Shown here piece by piece: positions 1 to 6,651 of a DNA stretch of 8,966 nucleotides. The notes beneath the pieces were generated by a model. The model was not told the origin of the DNA. It ran no database searches and saw only the letters and a program-made list of their open reading frames with translations. Position 1 is the stretch's first letter. Each line of letters begins with the position of its first letter. Source of the stretch: JBGTCY01 sp041748615 (GTDB lineage: Bacteria; Bacteroidota; Bacteroidia; Chitinophagales; CAIOSU01); NCBI GenBank assembly GCA_041748615.1, contig JBGTCY010000030.1, forward strand, positions 1-8,966. Reading direction: 5' to 3'. Both the position numbers and the translations under genes were made by a program.

Positions 1-1166
1 CGAATGAAAAAAAAGAAAATGAGTTTCGCTTCATGGCGCTATCCGGTGTTTTCTGCGGACTTGCGATTCTGACCAAAGGTCCCGTTGCGTTATTACTTGT
101 CTTGTTCACAGCAATCGTTTTTTCTATTTCAAAAAGAAAAAAACTGTTTCACGCGAAATCAAAAGGAGTTTTTCTTCTTACAACATTTGGTGTCGCTTCA
201 ATCTGGTTTGGGTGGGAAACCCTGAAACACGGCACCTGGTTTTTACAGGAGTTTTATCAATATCATTTAAAGTTGTTCAGCAAAGAAGATGCGGGACATG
301 GCGGACCGTTTTATTTTCACGCGGTAGTGTTATTGTTGGGTTGTTTTCCCGCTTCAGTTTTCGCAATTACCGGTTTTTTCAGAAAACATGATGCTGATGA
401 AACTCAATTGGAAATCAGGCGCTGGCTGCTCATTTTGTTTTGTGTTGTGCTGGCGTTGTTTTCGATTGTACAAACTAAAATCATACATTATTCTTCACTG
501 TGTTATTTGCCGCTGACATTTATGGGCGCATGGGAAGTTTTTCATTTGCAAAAGAACAATCAATCATTTCATAAAATCCAACTCGCGTTTTTGCTTTTCA
601 TTGGAGTATTTTTCGGAATTGCTATTGCTGCCGTACCAATTCTATTTCAACATCTTGAATTAATTATTCCGTATCTCAAAGACCCGTTTGCCGATGCCAA
701 CTTAGAAGCGGAAGTGCATTGGGGAAAATCGCTTTCGCTGATTGGCATTTTTTTTCTGACGGCTCTTTTATTATTTTGGTTTTATTATAAAAGGTCATTT
801 TCAAAAAGTATCGCTTTTTTATTGGTGGCATCTGTTATTTTTTTACAAGCGGTGTTATTCTCTTTTGTGCCGAGAATTGAACGCTACACGCAAGGTGCTG
901 CCATTGACTTTTACAAATCATTACAAGGTAAAGATGTCTATGTTGAAGTGCTGCATTTCAAAAGTTACGCTCACCTTTTTTATACAAATAAAAAACCACT
1001 ATCATCAACCAACAGCTTGAGCAAAGAGCAGTTATTACATGGTGAAATTGATAAGCCGGTTTATTTTGTTTGCAAAATCACAAAAGCGAACATTTACAGG
1101 AAACTGCCTCAGTTAGAAGAAATTGAAAGCAAAAACGGATTTGTTATTTTTGTCAGGAATCCCTGA
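1..1166 (+). CDS. Family 39 (ArnT/PMT-like) membrane glycosyltransferase, 5'-truncated
   Basis: The reading frame is open to the left edge (first full codon at base 3), so the N-terminus is missing; the methionine at 33 is internal and not the start. Seen: a hydrophobic segment followed by GLAILTKGP, then GHGGPFYFH, then a long hydrophobic stretch with QTKIIHYSSLCYLP, then about three more membrane segments and a soluble tail of about 90 residues. The LTKGP, GHGGPFY and TK-HY patterns are characteristic of GT39/ArnT-like enzymes, which are inner-membrane proteins that transfer a sugar from a polyprenyl-phosphate donor to lipid A, protein or another envelope acceptor. The acidic catalytic motif lies in the first extracytoplasmic loop and would be upstream of this window, so activity cannot be judged. 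The acceptor and sugar are unknown. The gene converges on a family 2 glycosyltransferase that could supply its donor. The family is well supported; the substrate is not. Confidence 0.88.
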   Translation, partial: NEKKENEFRFMALSGVFCGLAILTKGPVALLLVLFTAIVFSISKRKKLFHAKSKGVFLLTTFGVASIWFGWETLKHGTWFLQEFYQYHLKLFSKEDAGHGGPFYFHAVVLLLGCFPASVFAITGFFRKHDADETQLEIRRWLLILFCVVLALFSIVQTKIIHYSSLCYLPLTFMGAWEVFHLQKNNQSFHKIQLAFLLFIGVFFGIAIAAVPILFQHLELIIPYLKDPFADANLEAEVHWGKSLSLIGIFFLTALLLFWFYYKRSFSKSIAFLLVASVIFLQAVLFSFVPRIERYTQGAAIDFYKSLQGKDVYVEVLHFKSYAHLFYTNKKPLSSTNSLSKEQLLHGEIDKPVYFVCKITKANIYRKLPQLEEIESKNGFVIFVRNP

Positions 1167-1230
1167 TGTTTCAAAATTAATACGCTGCATTATCATCACA
1201 AATCATAAAAATCATCATCAGCGTTCTATT

Positions 1231-1974
1231 TTACCGTTGGTAAATTTCAAATTTCCCCAATCCGTTTTTGTGCAGGAAGTGAATCAAACTCACTTTCAAA
1301 ACGCCTAATCCATATTGCACGCTGCGTTTGAAATTGATGGAAGAGGCTTCTTCAAAGTATTTGGTCGGACAGGTGACTTCCGCGATTTCAAAGCCTGCCA
1401 TGAAAATTTGTGAGAGCATTTGATTGTCGAAAACAAAATCATCGGAGTTCGCCTCAATATTGATTTTGTCAAAAATCTCTTTTGAAAAAGCGCGGTAGCC
1501 TGTGTGATATTCCGAAAGTTTCTGTCCAATCAGAATATTTTGCGTGAGCGTTAAAATCCGGTTTGCGATATACTTGTAAAGCGGCATGCCTCCTCTTAAT
1601 GCCCCGCCACCCAGGATGCGAGACGCGGTGACCACCGGATACACTTCATTGGCAATGATGCTTGCCATCGGATTGATGAGTTTGGGAGTGTATTGATAAT
1701 CGGGATGGAGCATGATGACAATATCAGCGCCCAGTTCAAGCGCCTTTTTATAACAGGTTTTTTGATTGCCGCCATACCCTTTGTTTTTATCATGACGGAT
1801 GATATGACGAATCCCGATTTTTTGAGCTACTTCAACGGTTTTATCTTTGCTGTGGTCATCTACCAACACCACCTCATCCACAATTTCCATCGGGATTTCA
1901 TGATAGGTTTTCTCCAAAGTTTGTTCCGCGTTATAAGCGGGTAACACCACTACGATTTTTTTTCCTGCAAGCAT
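1231..1974 (-). CDS. Family 2 glycosyltransferase, DPM1/DPG-synthase-like
   Basis: A 247-residue protein with a GT-A fold signature: VVVLPAYNAEQTL at residues 8-20, VLVDDHSKDKT at 37-46 (nucleotide-sugar binding acidic pair D39-D40), KGYGGNQ near 65-71, and HPDYQYTP at 90-97, which sits where related enzymes carry the metal-binding DxD. Further on are a GGMPLYKYIANRILT segment, SEYHTGYRAFS at 154-164, and DFVFDNQML at 179-187. This pattern matches the dolichol/undecaprenyl-phosphate mannose or glucose synthase group, which works at the inner face of the cytoplasmic membrane. There are no C-terminal transmembrane helices of the GtrB kind, so it is probably soluble or peripheral. The ATG at 1974 is preceded by an A-rich leader with no Shine-Dalgarno, and by an exact -7 box about 16 nt upstream. 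It may make the lipid-linked sugar for the convergent family 39 enzyme (inference). Family certain, sugar unknown. Confidence 0.9.
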   Translation of the reverse strand: MLAGKKIVVVLPAYNAEQTLEKTYHEIPMEIVDEVVLVDDHSKDKTVEVAQKIGIRHIIRHDKNKGYGGNQKTCYKKALELGADIVIMLHPDYQYTPKLINPMASIIANEVYPVVTASRILGGGALRGGMPLYKYIANRILTLTQNILIGQKLSEYHTGYRAFSKEIFDKINIEANSDDFVFDNQMLSQIFMAGFEIAEVTCPTKYFEEASSINFKRSVQYGLGVLKVSLIHFLHKNGLGKFEIYQR

Positions 1975-1989
1975 TTTTTACGTTGTCGC

Positions 1990-1997
1990 CAAAAATA
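1990..1997 (-). promoter_or_regulatory. Putative -7 box (TATTTTTG) of the family 2 glycosyltransferase gene
   Basis: Read on the minus strand this octamer is TATTTTTG, an exact match to the Bacteroidota consensus TAnnTTTG recognised by their divergent primary sigma factor. It lies 15 nt before the ATG at 1974, which would give a very short leader. I see no TTTG-like -33 element at the expected distance. The region is AT-rich, so a chance match is possible. Confidence 0.4.
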
Positions 1998-2007
1998 ATG
2001 TATTTTG
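1990..2007. repeat. Near-palindrome CAAAAATA-ATG-TATTTTG, possible operator
   Basis: The left arm CAAAAATA (1990-1997) and right arm TATTTTG (2001-2007) are inverted copies that differ by one A, separated by 3 nt. A further inverted copy, CAAAATA, sits at 2050-2056, between the antitoxin -7 box and its start codon. The arms overlap the minus-strand -7 box. Type II antitoxins usually repress their own promoter through such inverted repeats, so this could be the operator, but the sequence is low in complexity and may be accidental. Confidence 0.25.
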
Positions 2008-2035
2008 AGAATGGAATGTGTTTTCATTTATGTAC

Positions 2036-2043
2036 TAATTTTG
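2036..2043 (+). promoter_or_regulatory. Putative -7 box (TAATTTTG) of the toxin-antitoxin operon
   Basis: TAATTTTG is an exact TAnnTTTG match ending 22 nt before the antitoxin ATG at 2066. The transcription start would fall near 2050, giving a leader of roughly 15 nt rich in A, as is common in Bacteroidota. No clear TTTG -33 element is present at 17-23 nt upstream, so the promoter may be weak or may rely on the -7 box alone. Confidence 0.45.
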
Positions 2044-2065
2044 ATGATACAAAATAGAAACAAAA

Positions 2066-2272
2066 ATGAAAGTTTTAATAGAAGTGAAAGATAGTAAGGC
2101 GGCATTTGTAATGGAACTTCTAAACAGCCTTTCATTTGTAAAGGCACAGGAATTAACAGATGAAAAAGCTCAATTAGTTGAGGAAATAAAAGAAGCTGTT
2201 GAAAATTTAAAACTTGTAAGAAAAGGAAAAATGAAAGCCCGCCCCGCTAAAGAACTTCTGGATGAAATATAA
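2066..2272 (+). CDS. Small antitoxin of a type II toxin-antitoxin module (DUF2683-like)
   Basis: A 68-residue protein. It opens with a short strand-like segment (MKVLIEVKDSKAAF), continues with a hydrophobic helix, and then a charged helical half (EEIKEAVENLKLVRKGK) ending in KARPAKELLDEI. I recognise this overall pattern as the small antitoxin-like proteins that precede RelE/ParE-type toxins in Bacteroidota; the assignment to DUF2683 is from memory. In such pairs the C-terminal helix typically wraps the toxin, and the N-terminal part dimerises and can bind DNA. The ATG follows an A-rich leader and a TAnnTTTG box. The stop codon overlaps the start of the toxin by 11 nt, so the two are translationally coupled. 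No helix-turn-helix motif is obvious, so autoregulation is an inference. The role depends mainly on the neighbour. Confidence 0.72.
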   Translation: MKVLIEVKDSKAAFVMELLNSLSFVKAQELTDEKAQLVEEIKEAVENLKLVRKGKMKARPAKELLDEI

Positions 2273-2591
2273 AGTTTTGGCAATTCCTCCATTTGACAAA
2301 CAATTAAAAAGATTGTCAAAAAAATATCCTTCACTAAAAAAAGAATACACGGAATTAATTCAAAATTTGGAATCTAATCCGCATCAGGGAAAGCATATAG
2401 GAAATAACTGCTACAAAGTCAGGATTTCAATCGCTTCAAAAGCTAAGGGAAAGTCAGGAGGGGCAAGGGTTGTTTTTAATATTATTGTCACGGAGTTGAC
2501 GGTATATCTTTTATCTATTTATGATAAAAATGAAAAAGAAATTCTTTCTGATAATGAATTATTGTTTTTACTAAAATTTGTTCCAACATAA
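2262..2591 (+). CDS. RelE/ParE-family toxin
   Basis: A 109-residue basic protein with the RelE/ParE superfamily layout: an N-terminal strand ending in PPFDKQLKRL, a helical hairpin (KKYPSLKKEYTELIQNLESNP, residues 20-40), the NCYKVRISIASKAKGKSGGARVVF core (49-72), a strand, and YDKNEKEILSDNEL near the C-terminus. R54, K60 and the KSGGAR segment are the basic residues usually conserved in this group, whose members are ribosome-dependent mRNA endonucleases or, for ParE, gyrase inhibitors; which applies here cannot be told from sequence. The start overlaps the antitoxin gene by 11 nt. The last residues (LKFVPT) look unlike a family end and are encoded by DNA that also resembles a promoter for the next gene. 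The stop is 1 nt before the cystathionine beta-synthase ATG. Hand counts on 60-nt lines give 25% GC here (2281-2340) against 42-48% in the following gene, consistent with acquisition. Confidence 0.82.
   Translation: MKYKVLAIPPFDKQLKRLSKKYPSLKKEYTELIQNLESNPHQGKHIGNNCYKVRISIASKAKGKSGGARVVFNIIVTELTVYLLSIYDKNEKEILSDNELLFLLKFVPT
2572..2580 (+). promoter_or_regulatory. Near-match -7 box inside the toxin 3' end, possibly for the cystathionine beta-synthase gene
   Basis: TAAAATTTG is TA-3 nt-TTTG, one base longer than the TAnnTTTG consensus, and ends 12 nt before the ATG at 2593. Leader length would be very short but similar to that inferred for other genes here. It may be the original promoter of the enzyme gene, now read as the last toxin codons. 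Weak, because the spacing is off by one and the region is AT-rich. Confidence 0.2.
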
Positions 2592-2592
2592 A

Positions 2593-3954
2593 ATGTATTA
2601 CAACAACATCCTTGAAACTATCGGTAACACACCGATGGTGAAACTGAATAAGGTAGTGAAAGGCGTGAAAGCGACTGTGGTTGCCAAGGTGGATTCTTTT
2701 AATCCCGGCAACAGTATCAAAGACCGTATCGCGGTTAAGATGATTGATGACGCTGAAAAAAACGGAATCCTGAAGCCGGGCGGCACAATCGTGGAAGGCA
2801 CTTCCGGGAATACGGGAATGGGGCTGGCGTTAGTCGCTATCGCGCGCGGATATAAATGTATTTTCACTACCAACGACAAGCAATCGAAAGAAAAAGTGGA
2901 TATTCTGAAAGCCTTAGGCGCGGAAGTGATTGTTTGTCCTACCAATGTGGAAGCCGATGACCCGCGTTCTTATTATTCGGTGGCGAAAAAGATTGCGGAG
3001 GAAACGCCTAATTCAATTTACGTCAATCAATATTTCAATCTCTCAAACCGGCAGGCGCACTACGAAACCACCGGACCTGAAATCTGGGAACAAACCGAAG
3101 GAAAAATTACGCACCTTGTGGTGGGTTGCGGAACGGGCGGAACGATTTCCGGCTGTGGCAAATATCTGAAAGAAAAAAATCCGGATATCAAAATCTGGGC
3201 GATTGATACCTATGGTTCGGCTTTAAAAAAATATCACGAAACCGGTCAGTTCGACACAAAAGAGGTTTACGCCTACATCACAGAAGGAATTGGTGAAGAC
3301 ATCATTCCTTCCAACATTGACTTTAGCGTGATTGACCATTTTGAAAAGGTGACTGACAAAGATGGCGCGCTGATGGCAAGAAGGATTACAAAAGAAGAAG
3401 GCATCTTCGTGGGATATTCTGCCGGCTCCGCCATTGCCGGATTATTGCAAATGAAAGACCTTTTGAAAGAAACTGATTTGGTAGTGGTGGTTTTTCATGA
3501 CCATGGCAGTCGCTATATCGCTAAATTGTACAATGACGACTGGCTGCGCGACAGGCGGTTTTTGGAATCAACCATGCCGGATGCCGAAAGTATTATCGCG
3601 AGAAAAAAGAACCGCGAAGTGGTGACTGTTTCTAAGGAAAAACCATTGAAAGAAGCGATTCAACTGATGAAAGAAAAAGATATTTCTCAATTGCCAGTTG
3701 CCGAAAACGGGAACATCATCGGCTCGGTCACTGAACACCGGATTTTGAGCGTGTTGCTTTCCGACCCGGAATCCACCGGGCTGCCCATCGAACAACACAT
3801 GACTGCCGCTTTTCCGATGGTAGATTTGAAATCCACCACCAAAGAAATTTCTTCTTTGATTAACAAAGACAATACAGCAGTGTTGGTGAAAGACAAAACA
3901 GGTTCTTTGAACATCATCACCGAGTATGATTTAATTCAGGCGATTGCAGGATAG
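2593..3954 (+). CDS. Cystathionine beta-synthase (PLP enzyme with C-terminal CBS-domain pair)
   Basis: A 453-residue fold-type II PLP enzyme. Visible motifs: ETIGNTP at 8-14, NPGNSIKDR with the Schiff-base lysine K43, EGTSGNTG at 68-75 (substrate loop), GCGTGGT at 178-184 (PLP phosphate loop), EGIGEDIIPSN at 231-241, and GYSAGS at 274-279 whose serine contacts the pyridine nitrogen. After FHDHGSRY and a linker, residues about 335-453 form two CBS repeats. The layout matches cystathionine beta-synthase (serine plus homocysteine to cystathionine, reverse transsulfuration) without the N-terminal haem region of the animal enzyme; cysteine synthase activity is the main alternative. The CBS pair probably regulates activity, ligand unknown. 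I chose ATG 2593 over an upstream TTG at 2578, because the family starts at MYYNNILETIGNTP and the TTG overlaps the toxin gene. Only 1 nt separates it from the toxin stop, so read-through from the toxin-antitoxin promoter is likely. Confidence 0.92.
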   Translation: MYYNNILETIGNTPMVKLNKVVKGVKATVVAKVDSFNPGNSIKDRIAVKMIDDAEKNGILKPGGTIVEGTSGNTGMGLALVAIARGYKCIFTTNDKQSKEKVDILKALGAEVIVCPTNVEADDPRSYYSVAKKIAEETPNSIYVNQYFNLSNRQAHYETTGPEIWEQTEGKITHLVVGCGTGGTISGCGKYLKEKNPDIKIWAIDTYGSALKKYHETGQFDTKEVYAYITEGIGEDIIPSNIDFSVIDHFEKVTDKDGALMARRITKEEGIFVGYSAGSAIAGLLQMKDLLKETDLVVVVFHDHGSRYIAKLYNDDWLRDRRFLESTMPDAESIIARKKNREVVTVSKEKPLKEAIQLMKEKDISQLPVAENGNIIGSVTEHRILSVLLSDPESTGLPIEQHMTAAFPMVDLKSTTKEISSLINKDNTAVLVKDKTGSLNIITEYDLIQAIAG

Positions 3955-3978
3955 TTGAAGATATTCCCCAAAGCCCAC

Positions 3979-4006
3979 TTTAAACTTTAAACCACAAACA
4001 TTAAAC
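3979..4006. repeat. Four in-register 7-bp units (consensus nnnAAAC)
   Basis: The convergent spacer holds TTTAAAC, TTTAAAC, CACAAAC and ATTAAAC back to back with no gaps. The first two are identical and all four share AAAC at the same phase. The array lies between two convergent stop codons (3954 and 4013). No stem-loop followed by a T-tract is visible here, so I do not call a terminator. Function unknown. Confidence 0.5.
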
Positions 4007-4012
4007 TCTCTA

Positions 4013-5143
4013 CTACAACCACAAATTCACCACACTCGCATCTGCGTCCGGTTCGAGTACAATGAATTCTCCGTTTTGCAGTAAAACAATGTGACTGTCA
4101 GCGCCAATATCCCAAAGTTTTCCATTCAAAAATACAATCATGCCGTTGGGGATTTGCGCTTGAGATGCTCTTGTGGGCAAAGCATATTTTACCCAGGCAT
4201 CAAGAATCGTGATGCTGCCAATATCTTCAAGATTGACATCAGCGGCATTGTCAAATCCACTGTAGCCGGGCCAGGGTGTTTTGAACGAACCATTTCCAAC
4301 AACATAAGAAGGCACAATCGCAACTTGCGCCTGTTGTTGTTTCAGGTTTTGATAAGCTTCGGGAAACCAGGAGTCCGCGCAAATCAGCACACCTACTGTT
4401 CCGGCTGATGTTTCGAAAACAGGAATTTTGTCCGGTTCGGCTTTGCAGATGAACGGTAATTCATCCGCAATCGGAAACGCTTTTTTAATCACGCGCGGGT
4501 CAGGACTTCCGTCAGGATGATAAAGGATACTGAGATTGAACAATTGATTTCCGCTGACCTTGAGTTGATGATTTTCCACGGTTGTCTCCGGCAGCACTAT
4601 GGAACCCGCAACCACCGTCACGTTGTATTTTTTCGCGATAGCGCTGAAAGTATTGTGATAAACTTCAGCCATCCGGGACGCTTTCATTCTGAATAAAGCA
4701 TCGGCTGCCTTGTCTTCCGCTTTTGAATTCATCAGCAAAGGAAGCATTGAAAAAAGATTACTCACCGCCATCACCGCCATGCCACCGTCAACGGTATTTG
4801 CTTCAAACACACTTTTCTTTTCTCCCATCAGCACCAGCCAGGTGCCAATGAATTCCGGAAACACCACGATGGTTTTTTCATGCAGCCAATCCTGAGCTGC
4901 GGCTGCCTGCAGGTAAACATCCATTGCTGCTGCAAAAGTCTCTTCTGAACTGTAATCCTGGGGATAAACGTAAGGCTGAATTCCAATGACATTTCCTTTT
5001 CCGGAGTCAATTCCGAACTCGTGAACTGCGATTGTGCCCGTGTAAGTGAGCGGTGTGATGTCGCGCCCGCTGCCAGCCCAGAAAATCCAAACGGTGAAGA
5101 GCATCGCCAGGATGAGCATCGAATAGAAAATGACTTTTCTCAT
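4013..5143 (-). CDS. Membrane-anchored carbon-nitrogen hydrolase (nitrilase superfamily)
   Basis: A 376-residue protein with a nitrilase-superfamily catalytic domain. The triad is recognisable: E97 in VVFPEFIG, K220 in VIKKAFP, and C255 in VGVLICADSW. These enzymes hydrolyse non-peptide C-N bonds (amidase, nitrilase, carbamoylase) or, in Lnt, transfer acyl groups. Residues 4-23 form one hydrophobic segment after a basic MRK, with no clear cleavage site, so I infer a signal anchor with the catalytic domain in the periplasm. The E-to-K distance is 123 residues, about 50 more than in the typical family member, while K-to-C (35) is normal; the extra stretch (about 105-165) is rich in Met, Leu and Ala. 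It starts 6 nt after the stop of the NAD(P)HX repair gene, as last gene of a three-gene operon. Substrate unknown; the closest named family cannot be chosen without a search. Confidence 0.83.
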   Translation of the reverse strand: MRKVIFYSMLILAMLFTVWIFWAGSGRDITPLTYTGTIAVHEFGIDSGKGNVIGIQPYVYPQDYSSEETFAAAMDVYLQAAAAQDWLHEKTIVVFPEFIGTWLVLMGEKKSVFEANTVDGGMAVMAVSNLFSMLPLLMNSKAEDKAADALFRMKASRMAEVYHNTFSAIAKKYNVTVVAGSIVLPETTVENHQLKVSGNQLFNLSILYHPDGSPDPRVIKKAFPIADELPFICKAEPDKIPVFETSAGTVGVLICADSWFPEAYQNLKQQQAQVAIVPSYVVGNGSFKTPWPGYSGFDNAADVNLEDIGSITILDAWVKYALPTRASQAQIPNGMIVFLNGKLWDIGADSHIVLLQNGEFIVLEPDADASVVNLWL

Positions 5144-5149
5144 GGAGCG

Positions 5150-6649
5150 CTATTGAAGTAATTTTTTTAATGATTTACCGAGATGCTGAATAATATCCCG
5201 CGCTGTTATCACGGGTTGCGTCAACTCGTCCGCTGCATAGTCGCCTGCCAATCCGTGCCAATAGACACCGAATAATGCGCTTTCAAACGGAGTATAGCCC
5301 TGGCTGAGCAAACCGGTAATGATGCCGGTAAGCACATCACCCGCGCCCGCTGTCGCCATGCCGGGATTGCCGGTCGTGTTGAACCATATTTCGCCTTCGG
5401 GTGTGGCAATGATGGTATGTGCGGTTTTCATCACAATGAAGAGATTGAATTTTTGCGCGGCATCTGATTGTAGTTTTAGTCTTTCGAAATCATTGCCGCT
5501 TTTTCCGAACAGCCGTTCAAATTCTTTCGGATGAGGCGTGAGGATGGAATGCGCAGGAATTTGATTCAGCCAAATTTTATTTTCAGCGATGATATTTAAA
5601 GCATCAGCATCCAACACTATTGGATATTCAGCAGTTGTGATGAGTTGGTGAATCGCTTTACTTGTGGATGTTTTCATGCCGATTCCCGGACCGGCACCGG
5701 CAACTTTGAATACGGACAAATCGGGAACTTCACTCAACTCATCTTTTTTAGCATCGGTCAACACCATACATTCCGGAATGGCGGTTTGCAAAATGGAATA
5801 GCCGCATTTCGGGATAAAAACGGAAACCAAACCCGCTCCGGCTCTCAGGCAGGCTTCCGCGCAAAGCGTTGCCGCGCCCATTTTGCCATAACTTCCGCTG
5901 TAAATCAACGCATGACCAAAGGCGCCTTTGTGTGAAAATTTTTGACGAATCCGGTAAATGGATTTGATTTTTTCCGGGGTGATAAAAAAATGATTTGTTT
6001 TAAGCTGATGCAAAAAATCTGGATGCAAGCCAATACTTTTCACAATAAATTCACCAACGTAAGGATGACTTTCCGGCAAAAAGAAACTCAGCTTCGGAGT
6101 TTCAAATGAAAGGGTATAGTTCGCCTTGAATTTGATGGAATCACTCTGACTGTCTGCATACAATCCCGTAGGAATATCCACTGCCACTTTGATGGCTTCC
6201 GATTGATTGAGATGTTCAATCAATGTTGCGGCAAATCCTTCAATCGGGCGATTAAGTCCCGAACCCCACAGCGCGTCAATCACAATTTCTTGATGGTGTA
6301 GAGCGGGAAATTGGTCGCCTTCCTGAATTTCGGTGATTGGGGATTTTAATTTCCGCAGTTTTTTTTCATGAAAAATAAAATCAGCGGATGGAGTAGGAGA
6401 GAAGCGGACAATGAAAGTGTCAACCTGAAAATGTTTCTCATGCAGCAAGCGCGCAATCACAAGTCCGTCACCGCCATTGTTTCCGATGCCGCAAAATATT
6501 TTTACGGGATAACCTTTTGAAAATTTTTCAGAAAACCATTTCACGAAAACTCCCGCAGCGCGCTCCATCAATTCTTCGGACGCAACCGGCTCATGAGCAA
6601 TGGTAGATTGGTCGGCTTCGCGGATTTGTTGTGACGTCAGAATTTTCAT
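5150..6649 (-). CDS. nnr: Bifunctional NAD(P)H-hydrate epimerase / ADP-dependent NAD(P)H-hydrate dehydratase
   Basis: A 499-residue fusion of the usual bacterial length. The N-terminal YjeF_N epimerase part (about 1-215) shows GIGNNGGDG at 54-62, DALWGSGLNRP at 125-135 and VDIPTGL at 157-163. The C-terminal ribokinase-like dehydratase part (about 225-499) shows KGAFGHALIYSGSYGKMGAA at 241-260, DADALN at 347-352, TPHPKEFERLFG at 371-382, and the nucleotide loop NTTGNPGMATAGAGDVLTG at 424-442. The protein repairs damaged hydrated NADH and NADPH: the epimerase interconverts R and S forms and the dehydratase restores the S form using ADP. It is expected in the cytoplasm. All key motifs look intact. 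The ATG at 6649 follows the upstream peptidase stop by 2 nt, and the next gene begins 6 nt after its TAG, so it is the middle gene of an operon. Function is secure. Confidence 0.95.
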   Translation of the reverse strand: MKILTSQQIREADQSTIAHEPVASEELMERAAGVFVKWFSEKFSKGYPVKIFCGIGNNGGDGLVIARLLHEKHFQVDTFIVRFSPTPSADFIFHEKKLRKLKSPITEIQEGDQFPALHHQEIVIDALWGSGLNRPIEGFAATLIEHLNQSEAIKVAVDIPTGLYADSQSDSIKFKANYTLSFETPKLSFFLPESHPYVGEFIVKSIGLHPDFLHQLKTNHFFITPEKIKSIYRIRQKFSHKGAFGHALIYSGSYGKMGAATLCAEACLRAGAGLVSVFIPKCGYSILQTAIPECMVLTDAKKDELSEVPDLSVFKVAGAGPGIGMKTSTSKAIHQLITTAEYPIVLDADALNIIAENKIWLNQIPAHSILTPHPKEFERLFGKSGNDFERLKLQSDAAQKFNLFIVMKTAHTIIATPEGEIWFNTTGNPGMATAGAGDVLTGIITGLLSQGYTPFESALFGVYWHGLAGDYAADELTQPVITARDIIQHLGKSLKKLLQ

Positions 6650-6651
6650 GG

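Noticed and set aside
33..35. ATG at 33 as the start of the family 39 glycosyltransferase
   Set aside because: The frame is open upstream to base 3 and the family has a long N-terminal part with catalytic residues before this point.
1153..1166. Inverted repeat TCAGG-AATC-CCTGA over the stop codon of the family 39 gene, as a terminator
   Set aside because: The stem is only 5 bp and no T-tract follows it on either strand.
1182..1224. ACGCTG ... CAGCGT inverted repeat in the convergent spacer
   Set aside because: A 6-bp stem with a 31-nt loop and no T-run directly after it; expected by chance.
1990..2056. TATTTTG / CAAAATA copies as terminal inverted repeats of a mobile element
   Set aside because: The arms are 7 bp of low-complexity sequence, lie outside only one end of the module, and no transposase or target duplication is visible.
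2578..2592. TTG at 2578 as the start of the cystathionine beta-synthase
   Set aside because: It adds five residues not typical of the family and overlaps the toxin gene by 14 nt; ATG 2593 gives the usual MYYNNILETIGNTP beginning.
4091..4408. 105-codon plus-strand open frame antisense to the nitrilase gene
   Set aside because: Its opposite strand carries a clear conserved enzyme with an intact catalytic Cys region; no recognisable domain on this strand.
5645..5935. 96-codon plus-strand open frame antisense to the NAD(P)HX repair gene
   Set aside because: Shadow of conserved dehydratase coding sequence; composition is that of an antisense frame.
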